Counted from the stretch's first letter, positions 41,663 to 52,350 are shown. The stretch is DNA of 64,000 bases from Thereva unica (GCA_949987705.1 OX465286.1:16443676-16507675); one strand, 5' to 3'. Notes: a model not told the origin generated them from the letters alone. Program-made: numbers and translations.

Positions 41663-42303
41663 ATACTCATTGCGAAATCGATAACACGTTGTCCGTTATC
41701 GTTCGATGTTTCGTGGAGACTTTCCTTTCCAATGGTCGGTCTGTGCCAGTTATCTCTTCCAATTTTGGCGTTGAGGTCTCCTATCACCATCTTGATGTCA
41801 TTGGAAGGGGCCGTATCATATTCGCGCTCAAGTTTATAATAGAAAGTGTCCTTTGTCGTGTCCGCTTTCTCCTCCGTCTCCGCATGTACGTTTATGATTG
41901 AGAGGGTGAAGAACTTCGTTCGGAATCGTATTGAGCATAATCGTTCGCTGATTGGCTTGAACTCTATCACATTATTTATAATTGACTTGTGTACTACGAA
42001 ACCTACTCCTAAGTGATGTTCCCTTCCGCAGCTATAGAATATCCTGTAGTTGCCAAGGTCCATTGTCCCGTCTCCTATCCATCTGATATCTTGTAAGGAG
42101 AGTAATTTTATTTTATATCTGCTCACCTCGTCTAATAGTGACTTAACTGCTGCAGTTCTGTACATACTTTGCGTATTCCATGTTCCGAAAATCATTTCCA
42201 GTAGTCGTTGCCGTTTTTCCCGTCCGTTCCGAGGCTTTGCTTCGGGTTTCTTAACTGATGTGTTTTTACCGTTTCCGGTAGTTAGCCCAACGCCCAACCC
42301 CAC
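41663..42303 (-). pseudogene. RTE (family 1) APE-type endonuclease
   Basis: This is the N-terminal endonuclease that nicks target DNA. A good ATG in the frame gives MIFGTWNTQSMYRT (N of T-W-N), and LLSLQDIRWIGDGTMDLGNY has D where most relatives have E (L-Q-E-x-R-W). LGVGFVVHKS, FTLSIINVHAETEE, MVIGDLNAKIG (G-D-x-N) and NGQRVIDFA follow. All but the last S-D-H motif lie in one 214-codon frame. The Glu-to-Asp change at the metal-binding site may reduce activity. Confidence 0.85.
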
Positions 42304-42374
42304 TACCAGGAGGACCGGATCCGTGAATTATACTCCATCGGATAGGGTGGCCCAGCTATACCCCCGGGCACTGG

Positions 42375-42442
42375 GTACGTCCGTCGTCGGTTGGTTATCC
42401 AGGAGGCATCAGCGAGGAGGTGACGGTACGATTTTACCCCCC
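42375..42442 (-). ncRNA. HDV-like self-cleaving ribozyme candidate (RTE family 1 leader)
   Basis: Read from 42,442 on the minus strand, GGGGGGT can pair with the later GCCTCCT (7-bp P1 with wobbles). CACC-TCCTCGCT-GATG forms P3 with one mismatch. The loop TCCTCGCT equals the HDV ribozyme L3. GGATAAC follows P1 in the place of HDV GGGCAAC. A CCG-ACGA-CGG hairpin further on may be P4. P2 and the catalytic C are not settled by eye. It lies at the expected outer end of the RTE element and matches the family-2 leader at 9.95-10.02 kb. Confidence 0.68.
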
Positions 42443-43690
42443 TTTTTAACTGTACACCCAATACTATTTCAGATAACATCATCTCCAGATCCCCCCGCCC
42501 AAGAATCGCTCTAACTGCAAATAATTTTACAAATATAGAAATTATCTAAAAAAACACAAGTATTTAAAGAACGTTTAAACTTTTTTCTTACAGCATTGTA
42601 TACAATTAATGCAATCATCACAAAGCTTGTAAATTCCCTTCGGAGGCGGGATTTATTTTTACACAATTTTCAAATTACATTACGTAAACAAAAAGCTATT
42701 GTGAACCACCCATGCCAAATTTCACGCTGTATTTTTTTTTGTCGAACGCATTTCCATGCTATCATAAAATTATATATTTATATATATCATCCACGGCCAC
42801 GCAATTTCTGTCCAGGAGTGTACGACCGTATTTCTACAACTACGAATGGAATGTAAGTCCTTTTTATTAAAAGGACGTTTTACGTTGGCATTTTTATATA
42901 TTTGTTTTGCTGTTTTAGAATGTTGCTGTTTTTGTTATCGTCCTTGCAAAAAAGGTATTAGTCTACTTCGGGCAGATGATGGAAAGTGTAAAATGTCTAT
43001 CTTTAGATCCATGGATGGCATATTCTTGTCCCGCAGCACAGTTCCAGTTTTTTCACGTGTTATTAGATAATGGGGATTATATAAATATTTTTACGAAATG
43101 GAATGCATTGTTTTTTTAGCTCAATTATTGGGTTACCTGTGTAAGAATGGTTGGTTTAAAAATAAAATGATACTTTTAATTTTATTTCCAAAAATAACCT
43201 TTTTTACACACACACAGAACTCGTAGCGTAAATCTTCTTCTTTTTCTTATTTCTATCACATATATTTTAATTTTAATTCGCTGGGGCGCCATCTATTTTT
43301 GATATTAATAAACCTAGACTCCTAGTACATACATGTCTGCAGACATTTTTGCAATTTGCAATGTGGTATTTCTCACAATGCTACTTATTCCCCTTGCGAT
43401 TCGCACAGTCATTATTATTATAATAACTTTGATGTTGTATCGTCAATACCAGACATACCTATTATATGCATTTCGATTCCAGTCATCATGCAAATGATTC
43501 GCGAGTTCAAATGCTCAGGATGTGGGTCGAGTGAAAGTTTTGGTTCTAAGAAATGTTGTAAGAAGCTTAAGAAGAAAAAAACGCTATTCTATTCTATTCT
43601 ATTAACAGATGAAGAAAGAAACTAAAAGAAAAAACCTTAACCTTACTCAAAGAACGGAATAGTGAGTGGCAGTGTCGCAAAAGTGTGGCC
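42443..43690. other. Spacer, no gene recognised
   Basis: AT-rich. ATGGAATGTAAGTCC at 42,846-42,860 offers an ATG next to a perfect GTAAGT donor, but nothing else supports an exon. Frames at 42,596-43,070 and 43,356-43,625 have no domain I know. Short CA and TATA tracts are present. Confidence 0.35.
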
Positions 43691-44180
43691 TGGATAAAAT
43701 GGATTAACCACTTAGTTACGAAGGCGACCAGAGGTGACAAGTGCAAACGCCTTTCGAATGCCATTCAATCGTTTTCTTGTGCTCATGCATTTGTCAACAT
43801 CACGAGGCCATCGGCGGCTATACCCAAAAGCTCTTCGCCATCGTGCCTTCGTTGCAACCGCAAATATCCCCATCACACATTGAAACGAAGGGGCCACTCT
43901 ATATTCGCTAAGCCTACGAGGCTACCACTGGAAAAGCTAAACGTCGTTACGGCCGAGTTCGAGTACTTATTCCAGATGAGTATATGCAGTCCGTCCAAAC
44001 CGACCGCATCGATACCCCATACCCCAAGACTTTTCAACGATCTGCTTCGGAAAGAAAACTTTTTCACCATCGACCCTCCATAAAGCGTACCACCAGATAT
44101 ACTCATTGAACCGGAACACGTCCCGAAGATCGCAATCACTACACCCCTTTTTGGGCTGTACGAATTCAAGTACGTATGAC
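43691..44180 (+). pseudogene. Ty3/Gypsy RT N-terminal remnant
   Basis: The frame 43,685-44,083 contains HTLKRRGHSIFAKPTRLPLE, KLNVVTAEFEYLFQM and SICSPSKPTAS, the gypsy RT start (G-x-P-I-x-A-K-x-R-R-L, E-F-x-x-M, I-x-x-P-S-x-S). In another frame, KAYHQI and IEPEHVPKIAITTPF-G-L-Y-E-F follow (R-A-Y-H-Q-I-P, P-K-T-A-I-T-T-P-F-G). The stretch with motif A's aspartate (D-L-x-x-A-Y) is damaged and YVDD is not present. A 59-residue gap leads to RNase H. Confidence 0.78.
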
Positions 44181-44469
44181 GTTCGGCCGCTAGACGAGAA
44201 GGTCGCCTGCTGTAAAAAAAACTTCGAACCCCCTAAATTGATGAGAACTGATTGCTGGCTCTAATTGCGTTCTACTAACGTGTCATACCTCGACGTTTGT
44301 AAAAAGAAACCAAATGGTCCTTCGGAGCATGATTCCATGGAGCAAGAGAGACGACAGTATAAGATAAGAGTGGACACCGGAGATGGTCGCAGCGTTCAAA
44401 GTATAAATAACTTGATTTGAATGGACACTGTTGACGCACTCGTTACCGACAGACACTGAGCTCGAAGCT

Positions 44470-44686
44470 TCCGAGTCTGCCATTGAAGCAGCCCTACACC
44501 AATCTGATGGGAAAACCACTTCGGACCGCTAAAGGTTTGTTTCCAAGAAACCCTCCAACCGAGCAAAGCAGTTCAGCCTGCCGCATGCTGAAGCTGCAGT
44601 TATATTTCGATGGCTTACAGGAACACGTGTGTTTCCTTTGATACCAGGGACAATTCCAATTCCTGCAATGGCCACCAGCAAGTTAG
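44470..44686 (+). pseudogene. Ty3/Gypsy RNase H remnant
   Basis: AALHQSDGKT and RFVSKKPSNRAKQF correspond to G-A-V-L-H-Q and P-L-x-F-x-S-K-K-L of gypsy RNase H, followed by a degraded L-A-I-Y/F-R-x-L region. It is cut at 44,686 by the trimeric hAT element, and the same element's integrase resumes at 45,062. Confidence 0.6.
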
Positions 44687-45053
44687 TAATGATGAGCAAG
44701 ACTGGTGTTGCACATTTAGCAAGACCAAAACAAGGCCAAGACAGGACAAGGACAAGACAAGACTGCAAGATCCAGATAGCAAGACTTTGTGCTCATCACT
44801 AAGTGCCAAAAGTCTTGCAGTGATGAGCCAAAAGTCTTGTCTTGCACATTTAGCAAGACCAAGACAAGAGTGCAAGACTTTTTGCAAGACCTTTTGCTCA
44901 TCACTGCAAGACTTTCGGCGCCTAATGATGAGCACAAAGTCTTGATATCTTGTAGTCTTTTCTTGTCCTGTCTTGTCTTGATCTTCTTTGTAAGACTAGC
45001 AAAACTAATTGCAAGATTAGGCAAGACTGGAGGACCAGTCTTGCTCATCACTA
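44687..45053. mobile_element. Trimeric hAT MITE, copy 2, 8-bp target duplication
   Basis: It begins TAATGATGAGCAAGAC and ends TTGCTCATCACTA, flanked by CAAGTTAG (44,679-44,686) and CAAGCTAG (45,054-45,061). It has the same three-unit plan as copy 1 with the same spacers (AAAAGTCTTGC before unit 2, GCAAGACTTT before unit 3). Long frames on both strands here are a by-product of CAAGAC repeats. It is inserted in a gypsy remnant. Confidence 0.85.
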
Positions 45054-45061
45054 CAAGCTAG

Positions 45062-45600
45062 TTGGCGACCAATTTGTGTGGCCCAACCTTCGGAGAGATT
45101 TCACAACGTGTCTAAGGGCCTGTATCCCTTGCCACGTTCTAAAATTCACCATAATACCGCACATTTTGCGCACGAAAAACATAAACATTATCGAACCAAA
45201 CAAAACAGCGGGCGAGTTGATATCAAGGTTGGGGTTCCGCTGACAGTGATCGTTGACCAGGGACAGCAATTTCAGTTATCATTGTTCCAAAGAGCTAACA
45301 ACAACGGTAGGGATCACACACCTTCAAAATAACGCCTTATCACTCACAGGCGAACTACCTAGTTGAAGCGCAGCGCCATCATACCTTGAAGGCGACGATA
45401 TGTGACGGCCGGAGGACCAATGGACAGACAGACAGCCCTGCCAAGAATCTTTCTAGCATAAAGATCCACTTTCTAGCATGACCTACAGATGACGCCGGCC
45501 AAGAAGGTCTACGTACTACGCTCCGTATCTCGGGAGACAATTCCTGACAGAAGCCTTAAGAGAAATATGTTGAATCTACGACAAACGATACAGGCTGTAA
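45062..45600 (+). pseudogene. Ty3/Gypsy integrase remnant
   Basis: The sense, over several frames, is FVWPNLRRDFTTCLRACIPC (zinc-domain end, V-W-P-x-x-x-x-D, C-x-x-C), TVIVDQGQQFQLSLFQ (second catalytic Asp, T-D-x-G-x-Q-F), then HTPSK, ITH-R and ALPRIFLA. The first catalytic Asp is not found. An element of this kind inserts the DNA copy. LTR boundaries are not visible on either side of 43.7-45.6 kb. Confidence 0.75.
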
Positions 45601-46095
45601 AATCAACCACCTGTACATTGTTCACCATCGTGTTCATTTACTAGCACCACATCTGCACTTTAAAACGTTCCTTCGAATTGTAATGCAAATAAACGTGAAT
45701 ATGGATAGCTGAGCCCATCCACCCTTTGACGATAAATGGGTGTGTTATATAAAAATATAAGCCACACAAGGCATTAGATTAGGATGAGAGAAAAGATAAC
45801 CCAACTACGACTCAAAATCACAATGCATACAACTCCTCATCCTCCACATAAAAACCAGCACTACAAATACACAAAAAAATGAAGATTGGCAAAACTACCA
45901 AAAAAATAAAGATAAATTCATTGGGGTAACAAATTACAAGTTGAACGGAGGTGCTAAAGTTTCTTCAGGTATGCTTGAACTAAGTTTGGTCCAGGTGATT
46001 CAAATCAAACCTTCAGAATTCTATACAAGGAACTGTTAAAGCAGTTTTGATCAGTGGGCATCAAGTGTTCGTGGTGTTCAGGTCTTCAAACCGTT
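45601..46095. other. Spacer, no gene recognised
   Basis: No frame or repeat of note. Positions 45,650-45,760 could be gypsy 3' flank or LTR but no paired copy exists in the window. Confidence 0.35.
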
Positions 46096-47690
46096 CTCGT
46101 TCTCTTGTTCTGTTGCTCTCTCTCGTTCTCTTGTTCTGTTGCTCTCTCTCGTTCTCTTGTTCTGTTGCTCTCTCTCGTTCTCTTGTTCTGTTGCTCTCCC
46201 TCGTTCTCTTGTTCTGTTGCTCTCTCTCGTTCTCTTGTTCTGTTGCTCTCTCTCGTTCTCTTGTTCTGTTGCTCTCTCTCGTTCTCTTGTTCTGTTGCTC
46301 TCTCTCGTTCTCTTGTTCTGTTGCTCTCTCTCGTTCTCTTGTTCTGTTGCTCTCCCTCGTTCTCTTGTTCTGTTGCTCTCTCTCGTTCTCTTGTTCTGTT
46401 GCTCTCTCTCGTTCTCTTGTTCTGTTGCTCTCTCTCGTTCTCTTGTTCTGTTGCTCTCTCTCGTTCTCTTGTTCTGTTGCTCTCTCTCGTTCTCTTGTTC
46501 TGTTGCTCTCTCTCGTTCTCTTGTTCTGTTGCTCTCTCTCGTTCTCTTGTTCTGTTGCTCTCTCTCGTTCTCTTGTTCTGTTGCTCTCTCTCGTTCTCTT
46601 GTTCTGTTGCTCTCTCTCGTTCTCTTGTTCTGTTGCTCTCTCTCGTTCTCTTGTTCTGTTGCTCTCTCTCGTTCTCTTGTTCTGTTGCTCTCTCTCGTTC
46701 TCTTGTTCTGTTGCTCTCTCTCGTTCTCTTGTTCTGTTGCTCTCTCTCGTTCTCTTGTTCTGTTGCTCTCTCTCGTTCTCTTGTTCTGTTGCTCTCTCTC
46801 GTTCTCTTGTTCTGTTGCTCTCTCTCGTTCTCTTGTTCTGTTGCTCTCTCTCGTTCTCTTGTTCTGTTGCTCTCTCTCGTTCTCTTGTTCTGTTGCTCTC
46901 TCTCGTTCTCTTGTTCTGTTGCTCTCTCTCGTTCTCTTGTTCTGTTGCTCTCTCTCGTTCTCTTGTTCTGTTGCTCTCTCTCGTTCTCTTGTTCTGTTGC
47001 TCTCTCTCGTTCTCTTGTTCTGTTGCTCTCTCTCGTTCTCTTGTTCTGTTGCTCTCTCTCGTTCTCTTGTTCTGTTGCTCTCTCTCGTTCTCTTGTTCTG
47101 TTGCTCTCTCTCGTTCTCTTGTTCTGTTGCTCTCTCTCGTTCTCTTGTTCTGTTGCTCTCTCTCGTTCTCTTGTTCTGTTGCTCTCTCTCGTTCTCTTGT
47201 TCTGTTGCTCTCTCTCGTTCTCTTGTTCTGTTGCTCTCTCTCGTTCTCTTGTTCTGTTGCTCTCTCTCGTTCTCTTGTTCTGTTGCTCTCTCTCGTTCTC
47301 TTGTTCTGTTGCTCTCTCTCGTTCTCTTGTTCTGTTGCTCTCTCTCGTTCTCTTGTTCTGTTGCTCTCTCTCGTTCTCTTGTTCTGTTGCTCTCTCTCGT
47401 TCTCTTGTTCTGTTGCTCTCTCTCGTTCTCTTGTTCTGTTGCTCTCTCTCGTTCTCTTGTTCTGTTGCTCTCTCTCGTTCTCTTGTTCTGTTGCTCTCTC
47501 TCGTTCTGTCGCTCTCTCTCGTTCTGTCGCTCTCTCTCTCGTTCTCTTGTTCTGTTGCTCTCTCGTTCTCTTGTTCTGTTGCTCTCTCTCGTTCTCTTGC
47601 TCTGTTGCTCTCTCTCGTTCTCTTGTTCTGTTGCTCTCTCTCGTTCTCTTGTTCTGTTGCTCTCTCTCGTTCTCTTGTTCTGTTGCTCTC
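46096..47690. repeat. 26-bp pyrimidine-rich minisatellite
   Basis: About 60 nearly identical head-to-tail copies of a 26-bp unit, CTCTCTCGTTCTCTTGTT plus CTGTTGCT. Most copies differ by a single T-to-C change or none, indicating recent expansion. Since 26 is not a multiple of 3 and no stop occurs in the unit, all three plus frames stay open for more than 500 codons. This explains the long hydrophobic and serine-rich frames here, which are not genes. Confidence 0.96.
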
Positions 47691-48160
47691 TCTCTCTCTC
47701 GTTTTGTCGCTCGCTCGCTCTAGCTCTCTCTCCTTTTGTCGCTCGCTCGCTCTAGCTCTCTCTCCTTTTGTCGCTCGCTCGCTCTAGCTCTCTCTCCTTT
47801 TGTCGCTCGCTCGCTCTAGCTCTCTCTCCTTTTGTCGCTCGCTCGCTCTAGCTCTCTCTCCTTTTGTCGCTCGCTCGCTCTAGCTCTCTCTCGTTTTGTC
47901 GCTCGCTCGCTCTACCTCTCTCTCTCGTTTTGTCGCTCGCTCGCTCTACCTCTCTCTCTCGTTTTGTCGCTCGCTCGCTCTACCTCTCTCTCTCGTTTTG
48001 TCGCTCGCTCGCTCTACCTCTCTCTCTCGTTTTGTCGCTCGCTCGCTCTAGCTCTCTCTCTCGTTTTGTCGCTCGCTCGCTCTAGCTCTCTCTCTCTCGT
48101 TTTGTCGCTCGCTCGCTCTAGCTCTCTCTCTCTCGTTTTGTCGCTCGCTCTCACTCTCGC
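47691..48160. repeat. 32-36 bp GCTCGCTCGCTC minisatellite
   Basis: A second tandem block directly follows the first. The unit TTTTGTCGCTCGCTCGCTCT is followed by AGCTCTCTCTCC or ACCTCTCTCTCTCG, in about 14 copies. Two variants (AGCTCT and ACCTCT) are grouped: AGCT, then ACCT, then AGCT again. Confidence 0.93.
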
Positions 48161-48214
48161 CCATACTTACCCAGCTCCTCGGGAATGCATGAGAGGCCTT
48201 TTTTGAGGTTTTGA

Positions 48215-48630
48215 GGGTGGAGCCTCCAACTCCTCTCAGTTAGCTTGCCATTTAGCAAGTTATGAAAATATGTACTCTTCCCATCGCTCCAAGATTCTCC
48301 CTTAAAATCGGTAACCGGGTTCCCCTTTTTGTCTTTGCAATATGTTCAACATGGTGTGACATGCTTCCGGTAGATCGCTCTGTTTTGTACTGGTCTGGTC
48401 AGGCTTCCTTTTTTCGTCTGTAAATTCTCTTTTCTTTTTCTAAGCTCTTTGTACGATATTTCTCTTCGCGTTCGTGTTCATCAAGTCGTTTCTGTCGATC
48501 TACGACTTCTGCCTAGAATGGGACCAGCAGAATTAATAACAGTATTTTTAAGGCGTTTCGCAACTCTGGTCAATACCCGGCATTTCGCCTCCAGCACTTA
48601 CTCTTCAGTCACTGGGAGTGCGAGTTCTAA
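48215..48630 (-). pseudogene. RTE (family 3) linker region
   Basis: The complement of 48,225-48,345 aligns closely with 15,655-15,765 (GCAAAG-ACAAA, GGGAA, TCTTGGAGCGATGGGAAGAG, TTGCTAAATGG, GCTAACTGAG). Further 5', the sense gives SRRSTETT, RREISYKELRKRKEN and QNRAIYRK, the basic linker between RTE endonuclease and RT. The 5' part of the same element lies at 48,900-49,270. Confidence 0.68.
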
Positions 48631-48689
48631 CGCATGATCGTAGCTGTTTCTCTGGTCATTTCATTGCTTATAATCAGTCTTATACCTGT

Positions 48690-48880
48690 CTTCTGAAAAC
48701 AGTCACAAGTCACAGTGCAATCACAAATGTGTGGTGAGTCTCAACTTGAGGCAATTTTGTATTCTAATTTTACAGTGGCAATTTAGACAATCCACAAGTG
48801 GGTATCAAAACAGCTGATAATGACAAGAATCAAATCTTTAATGACAAGCATGAATCTCAAAAGCTTGTGACTTATAAGTG
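48690..48880 (-). repeat. GTGACTTG-rich dispersed repeat inside RTE
   Basis: ACAGTCACAAGTCACAGTGC, AATCACAA and GTGGTGAGTCTCAACTTGAG are the complement of the unit at 4,560-4,625. It separates the RTE endonuclease part (right) from the linker (left), so it probably inserted there. Confidence 0.6.
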
Positions 48881-48899
48881 TTTACAAATTAGAATAGGG

Positions 48900-49270
48900 G
48901 GATTAATCCATTTGTGACAGATGTTCGTGTGCAAACTAAACTTTGTAAACTGAAACGCTGGTTCATGTTATATTTTGGCATTGAAGCATTTCCACTCCAA
49001 TGGATATGTTTTATGTCATAACGAGGACAGGTTCTTTCTAAAGATTCACAGAACATCTTCTTGTTATCTTCTGGTCTTAATTCTGCTGAAGCGTGTATGC
49101 ATTTATAACTAAATATTTGAACAATTTTAACCTTTAAAGGTCGATGCACACATATCCGTGACAACACAGCACCGATACTTTCGGTGTCAGTGGCTTCCGC
49201 GATGGATTTTTCACTGACATTCACATCATCGCCTTTTCCATTGAACTTAAAAGAATTGTGTTTCAAGTCC
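48900..49270 (-). pseudogene. RTE endonuclease fragment (family 3 or close relative)
   Basis: The sense reads PLKVKIVQIFSYKCIHASAE, EDNKKMFCESLERTCPRYDI and K. This matches the middle of RTE endonuclease (F-x-I-T-I-I-x-x-H-A-P-T-E, F-Y-x-x-L-E, Y-D-x-K) with P-T lost from the H-A-P-T-E motif and G-D-F-N changed. The 125-codon frame is open but has no ATG start at its edge. Confidence 0.62.
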
Positions 49271-50799
49271 GAGATAAATCAAAATATATCTGCGGCAACA
49301 TATTTTCTGTGTGTTTCACGGACGTCGCCTGAAGGGTACTGAACACGTCGCCGTCCAACTGTGTCGGATGTGTGGGAGCATTTCGCAACTTTTACAATTT
49401 GTTTCCATGGAATTACATGGTGCCGATATTATTTTTTCACTGATAATCACGGAACTGCACTGAAGTCGCCGTCACGTCACGGATATTTGTAGATAGAACT
49501 TAAGCGTATCTTGCACATTCTTTCATTATCTAAGTTGTTGTTGACTTCGAACCCTATGACGAGATGCTTTAATTCCGTCCGTACAAAAAAATGCTTTACA
49601 TAAATATGTGTGGTCTCCGTCCTTTGGCAGCTATGAAAGATGTTATGCCACAAACCACCATTTTCACGTTGCTAGTTAATTTTTTCATTAGAGTTGAAAC
49701 TATAATATACACAAAAATCGCAATATCAATTCTAATAATCCCGACAAATCCATCCATTTTACCCGTCATCCGTTCCCACATCTACTATACAACAACAAGA
49801 AATCCAAAAAAAATTACCGAACAATAGCCACCAGCAAACAATAAGGCTTAAAATTTCTAATTCCCTTCCATCAGGGCCCGGCCAGGAGCAGCTAATTACG
49901 CATCAGAGTAGCTCGAGAAACATAACAAAAAAAAATACATTCATCGAAAAACTCATTTACCCTTGGATAATGAGCAGAAGACACCTGGACAAATCTTTTT
50001 AAATAAAATCCGGAGTCCTTTTATCTGTTTCCAAATGTGTATATGCAGTATTGATGCGAGTGTGTGTGTGTGTGCGTTATGATGTATATAAAAAGTAATA
50101 TTATCAGTTTGTTACAAGAACTAGTAATACTGGACTGGTTGAAAAAACAAGGACTCGTCGTCGGTCCTGATCAATAAAACTCTACCCTTACACATTTACT
50201 ATATTATAAAAGAGGAAACTATGCTATATATGTGTTCTAGCATCTAATTGTCTCCCCCCTGGATTTGAAACATTGAAGACTTTTTCGTGTACAAAATAAT
50301 ATAATGAAAAGGATAACGAGCTAGAGCAACAACAAAACTCACTCACCATCACTACCAGGCAGGCACCAGCAAGAAACAAGGACAAAACGTGAAGAAGCAG
50401 CAAAGCGCGCACAAAAAGAAAAAAAAAGAAATCTGCAAAATCATCCCCTTTTCGCGTTTATTGTCCTTTGAATAATGCGTCGTCCTCGTCGTCGTCGCTG
50501 TCGGCCCGGAGAGCACCCATATTTCAATTATCCTCTGGTCTATGCACAGCGATGCAAACTCGATATAATAAAAATTTCAAGGCATTATAGTGATGCTCGA
50601 TGCCATTTAGAAGTGTGCGGTAGGAGGACAAAAAATCATCGGCGTGTATAGGACCACACGTTGGAAGAGATCATTTCTATGCTCTTACATTTCCAAATGA
50701 ATCTTAATATTACAGAAGGATGCAAGGATCAATAAATTTTGTTTGTGAATATATTCGATTTACGTTTATCTTATTGTTGTTTGATGTTGCAGTAAAATA
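49271..50799. other. Spacer with a short Arg-rich ORF
   Basis: No gene is recognised. At 50,475-50,651 an ATG frame of 58 codons starts MRRPRRRRCRPGEHPYF and ends HRRV; it is basic and cysteine-containing, without a known domain. CCATGGAATTACATGG at 49,407-49,422 is a short palindrome-like string. GTGTGTGTGTGTG lies near 50,061. The region 49,850-50,540 looks single-copy. Confidence 0.35.
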
Positions 50800-51012
50800 A
50801 GAAATAACAACATAAAATAATACATAATACGTACATAAGGCATACATAATACATACATAATACATAAGTCATACATAATAATACATAATACATATTAATA
50901 CACAGTAATACATAATAATACATAGCAGTTCATATTACATACATAACACATACATAATGCATACATAATACATACATAATGCATACACAATACATAATAA
51001 TACATGTTCTTC
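50800..51012. repeat. TACATAATACA microsatellite
   Basis: Irregular tandem ACATAATACATACATAATGC-type units run up to the 3' end of the RTE family-2 copy. The same words reappear on its far side at 53,418-53,465, so the RTE either landed in this array or created part of it. Confidence 0.85.
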
Positions 51013-51533
51013 TTTGATCCGTTAGCTGGCCGCAACGGATACGCTGCTTTCGGTGCCGCTGGGTCTCGAACTCCATTCACGATTCGTTTCCATTCTCGAC
51101 GATTTTTGGCGACGTCTCGATACTCGATAGCTTATAATCGTTAATTCTTTAAGTCGCCCTCGATATACCTTTAGCCATGTTTTCTTCAGTGCCGATCGCT
51201 GAATTCCCCAGTGTACCGGAAGGTCTCGCCATTCGGAAAAAATGCCGAAACCACCGTAGGTCGACGATTTTGTATTTCTTCTTCGATCAGTATCTGTTGA
51301 TCGCGCATGTTTGTCTAACTGTCTCGTTTCGAAGGCGATCGTGAGACCCCACAATCTGTCTCAAGGATCGCATTTGGAAGACCTCGAGCGTCCGGCTTGA
51401 GCAGTGTCCACGTTTCCGATCCATAAAGAAGAATCGGAAGGATCAACATTCGGTAAAGGCGTACTTTAGTTTTGATGGTAATACTTGTTCGTCTCCATAT
51501 GCACCACTTGAGCGAGGCGAATATTGCTATTAC

Positions 51534-52350
51534 CTAGCCAATACGGCTGTGTACGTCGGCCGCCGATGCCACTTTCTTTCCCTCAACCAGTGATCCCAAA
51601 TAGTTGAACATCGGAACCGGCTCGATTTGATTTCCATCGAGGTGAACACTGGCTTTCAATCCGTCTGTTGTGAGAACTTTGGTCTTTTCCGCATTGATTT
51701 TTAGCCCATATGACCGGGCGATGCCGGAAATATCGTATAAGATGTCCGTTTCTTCGGGATCCGTGTCGGCGAACATCAAGTCGATTACGAAGTTGTTGTT
51801 GTCGTATCGAACTCCGCGTCGTCCATCGAATGCTTCACGCATAATCGCGTCGATCACAACGTTGAAGAGAAGTGGCGAAGCCGACGTCTCCTTTTCAGAC
51901 ACTTGTTTGAATCGGGAACTCCTCGGATAAGTCGCTTCGAATACGAAAGCTACTGGCTGAGCCATCGTACGACGTTTGGAGATGATTTTTAATGGCACGT
52001 GTTCGGCTTGCGAGGCTCTCCACAAGCTGTTCCAATGGATGCAATCGAAAGCGGGTTTGAAATCGATGAAAACGACGAAAGTTCGTTTGCCGCAATGAAT
52101 TCTTTCTTCCATTAGTTGACGGAGAGCGAATATCTAAATCTAAATCCTGTTTGTTCTTTCCGGCTGTACGATTTGCGACAATCGAAAGAAGACACAACGG
52201 CACATCGATCGCTTTCTTCCACGCAGACGGGACACGATCCGATCCGAATGCCATATGTGTGTTAGGAGGACATAAAGTCGTTGTGATAAGACATCACCTC
52301 CGGCTTTGATCATCTCGGCGGTTACTTCATCTATTCCCGGCGATTTTCCC
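51534..52350 (-). pseudogene. RTE (family 2) reverse transcriptase, active site damaged
   Basis: GKSPGIDEVTAEMIKAGGD starts the domain. After a frame change FVVFIDFKPAFDCIHWNSLW gives motif A and ASPLLFNVVIDAIMREAF motif B. DLMFADTDPEETDIL should hold Y/F-A-D-D followed by several residues, but one Asp is replaced by Thr and the next residues are missing. GLKINAEKTKVL and FNYLGSLV follow. The frame stops at 51,534. The tail at 51,022-51,354 continues in another frame. Confidence 0.8.

Noticed and set aside
42846..42860. First exon at ATGGAATGTAAGTCC
   Set aside because: ATG and donor overlap by chance is likely; there is no promoter-like or conserved signal around it.
44610..45061. Several frames of 90-111 codons on both strands
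   Set aside because: They are produced by CAAGAC subrepeats and inverted ends of the hAT trimer.
46047..47787. Three overlapping reading frames of 538-577 codons
   Set aside because: They are products of a stop-free 26-bp repeat, which opens all three frames; the proteins are pure 26-residue repeats.
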